Source of the DNA: Actinomadura graeca
GTDB taxonomy: Bacteria; Actinomycetota; Actinomycetes; Streptosporangiales; Streptosporangiaceae
Reading direction: 5' to 3'
Assembly (NCBI RefSeq): GCF_019175365.1
Contig: NZ_CP059572.1
Location: forward strand, 2,232,001 to 2,296,000
Length of the DNA: 64,000 nt
This document shows, piece by piece, positions 16,465-24,863 of the stretch. Made by a program: the position numbers and the translations under genes. Within the stretch, counting starts at the first letter, position 1. Each line of letters begins with the position of its first letter. The notes under the pieces are model-generated. The model searched no databases. It was not told where the DNA came from and saw nothing but the letters and a program-made list of their open reading frames with translations.

Positions 16465-18662
16465 TCACCGTGGGGATGCCGGACGACGATCCGTTCCCGC
16501 GGGACGCGGCCGCCAAGGCACCGGACACCGGCGACGACAGCGGCGACACGGTGAGCGTCCCCACCCCGGCCACCCTGCGGTCCGGGCGGCTGCTCGACGA
16601 GTACCTCGGCGGCGACGGCCTGGGCACGGTCCTGGCGATCTCCGGCGGCCGGGGCTGCGGCAAGACCCATCTCGCGGCGCTTCTGCTGCGGCGGTGGCGT
16701 GAGCGGACGGGCGGACCCGATCACGACGCCTACGCCGCGGCGGCCGAAGGCGGCTTCCTCGGCCTCTATAAGACGGCGTTCCTGGCGGCCGTCACGCGTG
16801 GCCGGCTGACGGCGTGCGTCCGGCGCTACTACGCCGAGATCGTCGCCGACTCCCTCAAGCACACCGGTCTTCCACCGGAGATCGCCCAGCGGCTGCGGGA
16901 GCCCGGCGTCGATCCCCAGCGGTTCGTCGCGCGGTTCCATCTCGCCGAGAGCACCTTCCTGCGCGAGCTCGGCGGTCAGCTGTCGAAGGTCACCGGCAGC
17001 GGGGAGTTCGGCACCGCCTTCATGCTCCTGCTGCGCCCGGAGGCCGGGGACCAGGTCTGGGAATGGCTGCGCGGCGGGGCCCCCGACCAGCTGCTCCGCG
17101 ACCGGCGGATCGACACCCGCATCGCCACCGGCGCCCTCGCCCTGGAGGCGATCGGGGCGCTGGTCCGGGCCCTCGGCGGCCGGTCACGCCGGTTCGTGCT
17201 GGTCCTGGACGACCTGGAGAAGGTGCTGCCCAGCGGCAGCAGCCCGTCCGAGGAGACCCTCGAAGCCTTCCACGGGCTGCTGCGGATGGCGCGCGACCAG
17301 GGCGTCTTCCTGGTGCTGTCGGGGCGGCCGGAGTTCCTGTCCCTGCTCGACCGGCAGGACGCGGCGCACATCGAACGCGTCGAGGTGGACGCCCTCTCCC
17401 GGGACGAGGTCGCCGCCTACATCGAGGCCCGCATGGCGCGGACCCGCCACGGCGCCGGCCCCGGCGCCGGTCCCGGCCCGTTCGAACCCGAGATCGTCGA
17501 CTACATGGTCGCGCTGACGGGAGGGAACGCCCGGGACACGATCCGGCTGTGCCGCCCCTGCTACCGGATGTCGCTGCCGACCGGCCAGGTCACCCGGTAC
17601 ATGGTCCGCGAGGCCGTGCGGGAGTGCTTCGAGACCGTCCCTCTCGCCACCGTGCGGGAGCGCGTCGCCGAGGCCCTTCAGCGGCTCGGCCGTCCCTTCC
17701 ATACCGATCACCCCGTCGGACCGGGGACCGGCGCCCCCCGGCCCGACTTCTGGGTGCCCGCCGGCCGCGGCGGGCTGGCCGTGTTCCTCAGCGAGTCGGT
17801 CCTGGACGCCACGGCCGCGCGGGCGCTGGGCGCGGCGGCGGACGCGGTGCGCGAGGCGGTCCCCGGCGCCGGCACGCTCCTGCTCATCGGCGGTTTCGTG
17901 GCGGCCACCGTCGCCCCGGCCCTGGACGACGCCTTCGGCGGGCCGCCGCTCCTCGTCACGCCGGAGCGGTTCTCCGCCGGGCTCGACGAGACGCTCCGGC
18001 GAGCGATCGGCGGCCTGGACCATCACGGCGACCCGAACGCGGCGGTCCAGACCGAGCTGCGGCGTCTCACGGCGATGCAGGACAGCACGCAGCAGTACCT
18101 CGAACTGCTCGGAGCCCAGGTCGAGCAGCTGTCCATCCGGCTGCACCGGGAGCCCTCGCCGGAATCCGCGCGGGGCGAGACGGCCCGGCCGCTGCCCGCG
18201 GAGGCCGAGACGCTCTTCACCGGCGCACTGACCGGGCTGCGCGACTTCACGGGGCTCGACGCCGTCCTGGGCGAGATGTTCGGGTCCGCTCCGTCCGAGG
18301 CGCCGATCGGGATGCTGCCCCGGCTGCGGAACGGCGAGGCGGCACGCGCCGCCGGCCTCGCCAAGCTCGTCGAGAGCGTGGTCCTCGCCTTCCGCGACGG
18401 GGTGCGCGACTGGCACGCGCGGCTCGGCGCCGCGCCCACGGCCGCCGACCTCCCCCGGCTGCGCGGGCTGTGCCGGACCTACGAGGACGTGCTGGAGCGC
18501 ACGCCGATCCACCAGCTGAGCCCGCTGCGCGAGGCGCCGTCCCGGGGCGGCCCCGGCGACCGGGGCACCCGGCTGCGGCAGTCCGACGTCAACGGGCTAC
18601 TGAACGACCTCGGGCACCAGATCCGCGTCACGTTCGAAGCGGCCGCCGCGCGGGACGGCTGA
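16461..18662 (+). CDS. Large P-loop NTPase (AAA/KAP- or STAND-like), third gene of the operon
   Basis: 733 residues from a GTG that overlaps the previous stop. Walker A is ISGGRGCGKTH (about 60-70) and Walker B is FVLVLDDLEKVL (about 244-255), followed by a sensor-like LVLSGRPEF. This arrangement fits a STAND/KAP-type ATPase with a winged or helical region at about 320-390. Residues of about 415-500 form an alpha/beta segment (DFWVPAGRGGLAVFL onward) that recalls a nuclease-like fold but lacks visible catalytic acidic residues. The C-terminal 200 residues are helical. Its last 66 bases overlap the convergent antiporter gene. It probably acts as a regulated switch in a conflict system with its two partners. 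Confidence 0.6.
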   Translation: MITVGMPDDDPFPRDAAAKAPDTGDDSGDTVSVPTPATLRSGRLLDEYLGGDGLGTVLAISGGRGCGKTHLAALLLRRWRERTGGPDHDAYAAAAEGGFLGLYKTAFLAAVTRGRLTACVRRYYAEIVADSLKHTGLPPEIAQRLREPGVDPQRFVARFHLAESTFLRELGGQLSKVTGSGEFGTAFMLLLRPEAGDQVWEWLRGGAPDQLLRDRRIDTRIATGALALEAIGALVRALGGRSRRFVLVLDDLEKVLPSGSSPSEETLEAFHGLLRMARDQGVFLVLSGRPEFLSLLDRQDAAHIERVEVDALSRDEVAAYIEARMARTRHGAGPGAGPGPFEPEIVDYMVALTGGNARDTIRLCRPCYRMSLPTGQVTRYMVREAVRECFETVPLATVRERVAEALQRLGRPFHTDHPVGPGTGAPRPDFWVPAGRGGLAVFLSESVLDATAARALGAAADAVREAVPGAGTLLLIGGFVAATVAPALDDAFGGPPLLVTPERFSAGLDETLRRAIGGLDHHGDPNAAVQTELRRLTAMQDSTQQYLELLGAQVEQLSIRLHREPSPESARGETARPLPAEAETLFTGALTGLRDFTGLDAVLGEMFGSAPSEAPIGMLPRLRNGEAARAAGLAKLVESVVLAFRDGVRDWHARLGAAPTAADLPRLRGLCRTYEDVLERTPIHQLSPLREAPSRGGPGDRGTRLRQSDVNGLLNDLGHQIRVTFEAAAARDG

Positions 18663-19721
18663 GACGTCCGGCCGACGCGCCGACCGCCCGTGCCAGGCGT
18701 TCGCGGCCAGGTGCAGCAGGTTCGTGACCAGCACGGCCGGGGCCACGATCGCCACCGTGCCGCCGAACGCGGGCTCCAGCAGGAGCGCCAGCACGATCGC
18801 GGTGATCCCGTTCTGCTGGGCCAGCGCCATCGGCACCCGGTCGGAGGGCGCCTGCCGGCGGGTGAGGGGCAGGCTCACGACGGCATGGACGCCGAACGCG
18901 GCCGTGCCGAGGACCAGGCCCGCCCACGGTGACACGCCCGCCGACAGGATGAAACCCAGCAGCGCCGTGGCCAGGAGCAGGGCCGCGCCCGTCGCCCTGC
19001 CGAGGAAGCGATCGACGGCATGCGGCCGTCCCGGCCATCGCGGCCGCACGACGAGCCCGGCCAGGGCGGCCGCCAGCACCCAGACCTGGGCGACGGCGAT
19101 CACGGCCACCCCGGTCAGCAGCACGCAGCGGACGAGGAACGCCGGCCATCGCCGCAGCCGCCTGCGGACCGTCCACTCGATCAGCAGCGCCACGCCGGCC
19201 AGCGTGAGGTTGGCGGCCAGGTCCGCCGCCCAGGAGCCCGGCCCGCCGAGGCCGAGGACGGAGCCGCCGGAGGCGGCCGATGCCAGCGCCGCGACGTAGA
19301 CGGTCAGCAGGCTGGTGACCGGGTCGTCGAAGGACGCCCAGGCCAGCAGCAGGGCCCGGCCGCGGCGCGAGAGCCGGGGACCCCGCTGCAGCGCCGCCAC
19401 CGACAGCGGGTCGATCTGCGCCATCGCGATGCCCAGCACGAGCGAGGCCGGATGCGGGAAGAGCGCCACCATCACGGCGGTGATGAGCGCCGCCTTGACC
19501 ACCACGCCGACGGTCACCGCCGCCACGATCGTCCCGAGGTCGCGGCGCACCGCGCGCAGATCGATCGCCTGGGTGCTGCCGTAGAGGCCGACCACCTGCA
19601 GCGCGATCATGGCGGGCAGGTAGAGCGGGCCGCCGAGCAGCTCGCCGACGTGGCCGGTGAGCCCGCCCAGCGCCGCGCCCGCCGCGAGTACCGCGAGGAT
19701 GAACGCGAAACGTCTCGTCAC
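18597..19721 (-). CDS. Cation/proton antiporter, CPA family
   Basis: 374 residues from a GTG at 19721; a start at 19799 would add 26 charged residues before the first helix. About 10-11 membrane helices are visible. The segment MAQIDPLSVAALQ, then WASFDDPVTSLLTVY (about 145-160) has the paired Asp-Asp typical of the ion-binding helix of NhaA/CPA2-type antiporters. A late helix, ALAQQNGITAIVLALLL, is also characteristic. Expected role: exchange of Na+ or K+ for H+ across the cell membrane. The 3' end overlaps the convergent NTPase gene by 66 bases, so the two could interfere by antisense transcription. Confidence 0.75.
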   Translation of the reverse strand: MTRRFAFILAVLAAGAALGGLTGHVGELLGGPLYLPAMIALQVVGLYGSTQAIDLRAVRRDLGTIVAAVTVGVVVKAALITAVMVALFPHPASLVLGIAMAQIDPLSVAALQRGPRLSRRGRALLLAWASFDDPVTSLLTVYVAALASAASGGSVLGLGGPGSWAADLAANLTLAGVALLIEWTVRRRLRRWPAFLVRCVLLTGVAVIAVAQVWVLAAALAGLVVRPRWPGRPHAVDRFLGRATGAALLLATALLGFILSAGVSPWAGLVLGTAAFGVHAVVSLPLTRRQAPSDRVPMALAQQNGITAIVLALLLEPAFGGTVAIVAPAVLVTNLLHLAANAWHGRSARRPDVSAVPRGGRFERDADLVPEVVQ

Positions 19722-19799
19722 CAAGGCCCGGCTTCCGCAGCTCCGAAGAGGACGCGACGCCCTCAGTCCGAGGGTAGGGACCCAGGGGCCCGGCGGCAA

Positions 19800-20828
19800 T
19801 CAGTCGGCCGCCGGGGACCGCGCGGCCCGCCTCAGCCCGGTGGCCAGCTCGCCCATCCGGTCGTCGGCGGAGGAGACGCGTTTCTGGTTGATCGTGACGC
19901 CCACCAGGTAGTCCGACGCGCCGAGGCGGTAGTAGTAGACGGCGCCCTGCTCGACGTCGAGCACGACGCGCAGCAGGCGGCCCCGCACGGCCTGGCGGGC
20001 GATCTGGCCGAGCATCCGGACATGGACCGCGACCTGTCCGGCCAGCTGCCCGTAGAAGGCCCGCGAGGCGGAGGCGTCCATGCCGGGGGGCCGCGCCGAC
20101 GCGACGGCGACGTTGCCGAACAGGTCGGCCGATCCCGTCACCTTCCCCGACGCGACGTGCGCGGCGTAGACCAGCTCGCGCGCGTCCAGCAGGTCGGCCA
20201 GCCGGTCGACCAGGGGTGACGTCCCGGTGGCGAGGAGCCCGGCCTGGTGGTCGCCGTCGGGCGGCGCCTCGTCCCGGGACGGGCCGGGGCCGTCCGGCGG
20301 TGCCGTCAGCCAGCCGCCGAGGTTCTGGGAGGGCAGGCTGAGGATGTCCCGCAACTCGGTCGAGAGGCCGCTCAGGGCGATGTCGGCGTCGCGTACCAGC
20401 CCGACCCGCGGGAGGACCTGCGGAGGACGTCCGGGCCGGGCCGCGGCCTGCCCGAAGGCGATGCCGAGGACCCAGGTGCGGGGGGTGACCGAGCCGCAGA
20501 ACATCGCCCCCTGTTCGGCGTGCAGCACGACCCTGATCAGCCTGCCCGTCTCGGCGGGATCCAGCTCGCGGTCGAGCGCGGTCACCAGGAAGGCGAGCTG
20601 CTGTTCGGCGGCCAGGTAGAAGGGCCGGCGCTCGGGCGAGGCACCGGCCTGCGCCGCGTCCGCGCCGGGATCGTCCAGCCTGTCGACGGTGAACCCGATC
20701 GCGCCGTGGTCGTACCTGGCCAGGTGGTGGAGGACGGGCGTCAGCGCGAGTCGTTCTCGGAAGAGATCGACCGCGGCGGCGTGGACCTCTGGCCTGCCTC
20801 CCAGGAAGGTCACATGCTCATCCGCCAT
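19800..20828 (-). CDS. Unknown protein with an internal duplication, last gene of the FxSxx-type locus
   Basis: 342 residues from the ATG at 20828 (GAGGGG eight bases upstream); an ATG at 20849 overlapping the previous stop is possible. Two related halves can be seen: RLIRVVLHAEQGAMF, then WVLGIAFGQ, and RLLRVVLDVEQGAVYYY, then LVGVTINQ, about 190 residues apart. The alpha/beta pattern recalls small profilin/roadblock-like sensor domains, but I do not recognise a family. It has no HExxH motif, so it is not the hydroxylase sometimes found in FxSxx loci. Position and strand suggest it belongs with the STAND protein and precursor upstream. Confidence 0.55.
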   Translation of the reverse strand: MADEHVTFLGGRPEVHAAAVDLFRERLALTPVLHHLARYDHGAIGFTVDRLDDPGADAAQAGASPERRPFYLAAEQQLAFLVTALDRELDPAETGRLIRVVLHAEQGAMFCGSVTPRTWVLGIAFGQAAARPGRPPQVLPRVGLVRDADIALSGLSTELRDILSLPSQNLGGWLTAPPDGPGPSRDEAPPDGDHQAGLLATGTSPLVDRLADLLDARELVYAAHVASGKVTGSADLFGNVAVASARPPGMDASASRAFYGQLAGQVAVHVRMLGQIARQAVRGRLLRVVLDVEQGAVYYYRLGASDYLVGVTINQKRVSSADDRMGELATGLRRAARSPAAD

Positions 20829-20848
20829 CGGCTGTCCCCTCTGTCCCA

Positions 20849-23800
20849 TCAGACGGCCGGCACGTCCAGGTAGATCACCGGCCGGCCGCGGCCGGTGCCG
20901 CCCCGCCTTCTGCTCCGGCTGTCGTCGCGCGCGGCGGAGGCGATCACGGTGTACAGGTGGTCCGGGCCGAGGAAATCCAGGCAGTCGGCCGCGGTCGTCT
21001 CGTCCAGTGCCAGTGCCCCCTCGACGTCGCCCAGCTCCACCTGGCAGCGCGATATGTGGACGGCGGCCGCGAGCGCCCACGGATGCTGCTCGCCGAGTGC
21101 GCGGGCGAGGGCCGCTTCGGCCGCGTTGGCCTCCTCCAGCGCCATCGCCGGCGTGACCGCTCCCGCGTCGAGCCGGAAGAGGTTGGCGTCGAGCCGGCAC
21201 AGGTGCACGAACGGGTGGCCGGGTGAGAACGTCCGCTCGAAACGTTCGAGGCAGCGGTCGGCGATGCGCAGGGCCGGTCCCGGGCGGCCGGCCATGTGCA
21301 GCTCGATCGCCAGGCTCAGCTCGGCTGACACGGTCGCCGGGTGGTCGGCCCCCAGGTACTCCCGGAAGCCGTTCCTGACCTCGTTGATGCGGCGGTGGTC
21401 GAGTTCACGGCCCGGTTCGAGGCGCTGGACGATCGCCAGGCCGCCGAGCAGGCTCAGTTCGAGTTCCGGCGAGGCCGGCCTCCTGTCGCGCACCAGGCGC
21501 AGGTTGTCGACGAGGAGCCGCCCGGCGGCCTCCCGGTCCCCGTTCTCCCCGAGGTAGCGGCCCGCGAGGGCGGCGCAGTGCAGGGCGGGGACGCTGTCGG
21601 CGCCGAACTCGGCGACCTGCTGGGCCCGGGCGGAGAGGATCAGGTCGAGCGCCAGGTCGTGCTGGCCCGCGATCCGGCTGGCCTCCGCGAGATTGATCTT
21701 GGCGAGGATCGCGTCGCGGTGCCCCTCGCCGAACAGCTCCCGCGCCTCCTCGTACACGGCCTGGATCTCGCCCAGCGACTCGGCGAACCGGCCGAGGGCG
21801 CGCAGGTCGGCGGACCGGCCACGGCTGACGACCATGGACCCGTAGCGTCCCTCCTCGCCGAGCGGCCGCAGGATCGCCAGCGCGCGGTCCCCCGCCTCCA
21901 GCGCCGCGCGGAAGTCGCCGAGGCCGCGCCGGATGTTGGCGACCTGCCCGAGCAGCCGCCCCGTGAGGAGGTCCTCCGGCCAGGTCTCCGCGAGGCGCTC
22001 GGCCAGCGGGAGCATGACCGGCCAGCTTCCCCGGTCGCCCTGGGCGTACTGGAACCTCACCTGGTTGACCGCCCAGCGGCGGACGGCGTCGGCCCGGCTC
22101 TCCGCGGCACCGGACGGGCCGAAGTGACGCTGCAGCTCGGTGAACACGGCCCGGCTCGCGACCACCGGGCCGCCGACCTCCGGCGGTATGGACTCGGCGA
22201 GGGCCTGGAGCACCTGTTCCCGGCGTCTGCCGCCGAGCGTCTCCCCCATGCCGTCCCGCACCGCCGTCTGCACCAGCCGGTGGAGGCGGACCACCCCGCC
22301 CCCGCCCCGTATCCACTCGGCCAGCGCGTACTGCTCGCAGAGGTGCAGCGCGCGGTCGAGCAGCATGGGGTCGCTGTGGACGAGCGGCTCGTCGGGTCCC
22401 GCGGCGGACGCGAGGGCGTCCAGGAACGACCGGGTCGACAGCAGCCGGTGGCCGACGCCCTCGGGCGCCAGCCACGAGCACAGTTCCACCAGCCGGACGG
22501 CCAGGCGTCCCGGCGCGCCTTCCTCCGCCATCGAGCGCAGCGTCAGGGCGAGGCACGCGTCGACCGGCTCGCCGCCTTCGGCCGCCGCCCTCTCGTACTG
22601 GGCCAGGAACTCCTCCGCCACCCAGGCGGCCGCCGCCTCGGTGAACGCGCCGCGCTCGCTCAGGATGCGGCTGTTGCGGCGCAGCCAGGCGCCGGCGAGC
22701 CGCACCGCCAGCGGCAGCCCGCCGAGGGTCGCCACCAGGTCCGCGGCCTGCGCGACGGTGACGGAGCCGACGCCCTGCCGGAGCAGCTCGGCGCCGGGCA
22801 CCGGGTCGAGGGCGGTGAGGGCCGCGCCGGGCCGCGCGCGGCCGGCCGGGGCGCGGGTGGTGACGATGACATGGCCCGGCCCGCCGGACGGGACGAGGTC
22901 CTCGACCGCGGCGAGATCGTCCGGGTCGTCGTAGACGATCAGCCAGGGCCGGCGTTCCTCGGTGCGGAGCACGGAGACCACCGCCCTGGTGACGTCCCCC
23001 TCCGGCGGGATCCCCAGGTGGTGGGCCAGGTCGGCCAGGCCCTGCTGGACGAGTTCCGGAGTGCGGGCATCGAGCCACCAGAGCAGGTCGTAGTCGTCGC
23101 CGAACAGCCGGACGTACTCCCTGGCCATCGCCGTCTTGCCGACTCCCGGCGGGCCGCTCAGCACATACGGCACGCAGCCGTCGGCGGCGGTGGTCAAGTA
23201 CTCGCGCACCGCCGCCAGTTCGGCGGCGCGGCCGACGAAGCCGGGATCGGGGTTCTGCGCGAGGTTGGTGATCGGGGGCGCGGAGCGGACGTCGCCGGGA
23301 TACCGCGGCGTGAACGTCGTGTGCTGCGCGGGGACGCGCACGAGTCCCAGGCGGCCGAGGAGCTGGAGGGCCGCCTCGTCGGCCGTCATGCCCGGCGCCG
23401 GTTCGAAGAGCGCCTTCGCCTCCACCGACGTGGCGTCGCCGTCCGGGAGGACCACGGCCAGATCGGGGTCCGGAACCGCCGCGCCGGTGAGGTCCGGTGA
23501 GACCAGCGCGATGACCCGGCCGCTCACCGGCTCGCCCGGCGCGGCCAGCGTCACCTCGGCGGCGCACTCGCGCAGCGTCGCGCGGATCCAGTCGGCCCAG
23601 CGGCGGTCCGGCCAGGCGTGCACGAGGGTGAAGTCGCCGGTCACGGCGGGTTCCTGGAGCCCCGCCGCCGCCCGGTAGCCGGCGCGCAGGCCGGGCGGCA
23701 CCGCCCGCATCCCGGTGACGGCGCCCTCCGTCACCAGCGCCGCGAGCCGGGCGTAGGACCGGACGGCCGCCGAGTCCGGCTCCTCGGCGAGCGTGGTCAG

Positions 23801-24529
23801 GAGCGGGGGGCCGCCCCGCGGCGGCCCGGCATGGAACTCCAGCAGTTCCCCCCGCCCTCGCTCCAGGAACTCGCCGAACACCTGGCGGAGGAACTCGGCC
23901 GGGGCGGGAGGAGCGGCCTGGCCGGCGTCCGGGGCGGGCACGAGCATCGGCACGACGGGCACGCCGGTGACGGAGCGCTCCTGGACGGTCTGCGCGAGCC
24001 AGGACGCCTTGGTGGCGGGCAGCCGGCCCGGTGTGAGGACCACGACCACGATGTCGGCGACCCTGGCGATCACCTCCAGGTAGCCGGGCGCCGGGTCGGC
24101 GGGGGCGTCCACGAGGACGTACTCGTGCGCCGACTCGTTCATCAGGGCGCGCAGCCGGGTGGAGACCGTCTCGATCGCGTCCGTCCGGGAGAGCGCGGGC
24201 GGCGCGGACGCCTCATGCCCCGCCGGGGCGATGACGTCGATCACCCCGATGTCCGCCGGCAGCCGGAGCCGCTCGGACCGCCACACGCCGGACGGGACGG
24301 TCAGCTCGCCCAGGCGCCGCGCGAGAGGCTCGGAGTCCGCGTGCGCACCGGACCGGAAGCCGTCGAAGTAGGCCCGGACGTCGGGCGGGCCGCCGGACCA
24401 GCCGACGATCAGCACCCGTGATCCCGCGCCCGCCAGCACGACCGCCGCGTTGGCCACCACCGCGGTCCGGCCCGGGCCGGGCGCGGCCGACAGGAACGTG
24501 ACGCACCGCGTCCGGCCGGGCCGGCTCAT
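20849..24529 (-). CDS. fxsT: FxSxx-system STAND protein: ParA-like + TIR-like + NB-ARC + TPR
   Basis: 1226 residues from the ATG at 24529, which overlaps the precursor stop as ATGA. Residues 1-280 look like a MinD/ParA fold with a degenerate P-loop (SAAPGPGRTAVVANAA) and later strands (EYVLVDAP). Residues of about 300-400 resemble a TIR domain (FTLVHAWPDRRWADWI). An NB-ARC NTPase follows, with Walker A GPPGVGKTAM near 460, Walker B WLIVYDDPD and an RGGLPLAVRLAG-like GxP motif (LGGLPLAVRL). The C-terminal third is a run of tetratricopeptide helices. This matches the large TPR proteins encoded beside FxSxx-COOH RiPP precursors in actinomycetes. Likely role: peptide-linked sensing or immunity-like signalling rather than biosynthesis. 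Confidence 0.8.
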   Translation of the reverse strand: MSRPGRTRCVTFLSAAPGPGRTAVVANAAVVLAGAGSRVLIVGWSGGPPDVRAYFDGFRSGAHADSEPLARRLGELTVPSGVWRSERLRLPADIGVIDVIAPAGHEASAPPALSRTDAIETVSTRLRALMNESAHEYVLVDAPADPAPGYLEVIARVADIVVVVLTPGRLPATKASWLAQTVQERSVTGVPVVPMLVPAPDAGQAAPPAPAEFLRQVFGEFLERGRGELLEFHAGPPRGGPPLLTTLAEEPDSAAVRSYARLAALVTEGAVTGMRAVPPGLRAGYRAAAGLQEPAVTGDFTLVHAWPDRRWADWIRATLRECAAEVTLAAPGEPVSGRVIALVSPDLTGAAVPDPDLAVVLPDGDATSVEAKALFEPAPGMTADEAALQLLGRLGLVRVPAQHTTFTPRYPGDVRSAPPITNLAQNPDPGFVGRAAELAAVREYLTTAADGCVPYVLSGPPGVGKTAMAREYVRLFGDDYDLLWWLDARTPELVQQGLADLAHHLGIPPEGDVTRAVVSVLRTEERRPWLIVYDDPDDLAAVEDLVPSGGPGHVIVTTRAPAGRARPGAALTALDPVPGAELLRQGVGSVTVAQAADLVATLGGLPLAVRLAGAWLRRNSRILSERGAFTEAAAAWVAEEFLAQYERAAAEGGEPVDACLALTLRSMAEEGAPGRLAVRLVELCSWLAPEGVGHRLLSTRSFLDALASAAGPDEPLVHSDPMLLDRALHLCEQYALAEWIRGGGGVVRLHRLVQTAVRDGMGETLGGRRREQVLQALAESIPPEVGGPVVASRAVFTELQRHFGPSGAAESRADAVRRWAVNQVRFQYAQGDRGSWPVMLPLAERLAETWPEDLLTGRLLGQVANIRRGLGDFRAALEAGDRALAILRPLGEEGRYGSMVVSRGRSADLRALGRFAESLGEIQAVYEEARELFGEGHRDAILAKINLAEASRIAGQHDLALDLILSARAQQVAEFGADSVPALHCAALAGRYLGENGDREAAGRLLVDNLRLVRDRRPASPELELSLLGGLAIVQRLEPGRELDHRRINEVRNGFREYLGADHPATVSAELSLAIELHMAGRPGPALRIADRCLERFERTFSPGHPFVHLCRLDANLFRLDAGAVTPAMALEEANAAEAALARALGEQHPWALAAAVHISRCQVELGDVEGALALDETTAADCLDFLGPDHLYTVIASAARDDSRSRRRGGTGRGRPVIYLDVPAV

Positions 24530-24729
24530 GCGCGGTCTCGCGCCGGTCCCGCGCGGTCTCCGGTCCGGGCGCACTCGTTCATGAAGCTGGCGTACTGCGG
24601 TACCTCGGTGCCCCGCTCCCGGATGATGCGCTCCAGCGCCCGGTCGAGCACCGAGCCGTCGCCGAGCACCGGCGCGGTGAGATCGATCCCGGCAAGGTCC
24701 ACCAGGGCCGTCTGCCCAGGCTCGTCCAT
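24526..24729 (-). CDS. fxsA: FxSxx-like RiPP precursor with a YAS-FMN core
   Basis: 67 residues from the ATG at 24729, chosen because GAGGGAC lies just upstream and the length and pattern then match FxSxx-COOH precursors: TALVDLAGIDL (8-18), GDGSVLDRALERIIRE (23-38), then PQYASFMNE. A start at 24864 is open but would run into the divergent radical SAM gene. The usual Phe-x-Ser-x-x C-terminus is replaced by two adjacent aromatic-x-Ser/Asn triads, Y46-A-S48 and F49-M-N51, followed by 16 polar residues that include a cysteine. FxsB-type radical SAM enzymes join an aromatic ring to the third residue of such triads. The stop overlaps the next gene's ATG. Confidence 0.75.
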   Translation of the reverse strand: MDEPGQTALVDLAGIDLTAPVLGDGSVLDRALERIIRERGTEVPQYASFMNECARTGDRAGPARDRA

Positions 24730-24863
24730 GTCCCTCACCGCCTGCGTCCGGACCCGCCCATCGTAGACATAGCACGGTTCCCCCGGCGACGCTTTTCCGC
24801 ATTGCCCGGGGGTCACCGGCGTGCGACACTCATGTGACGACAGGCCATCGAGGATGCGATTCA

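Noticed and set aside
20849..24529. ParA-like N-terminus as a plasmid partition gene
   Set aside because: It is fused to NB-ARC and TPR parts and belongs to a RiPP locus; no ParB or centromere-like repeats nearby.
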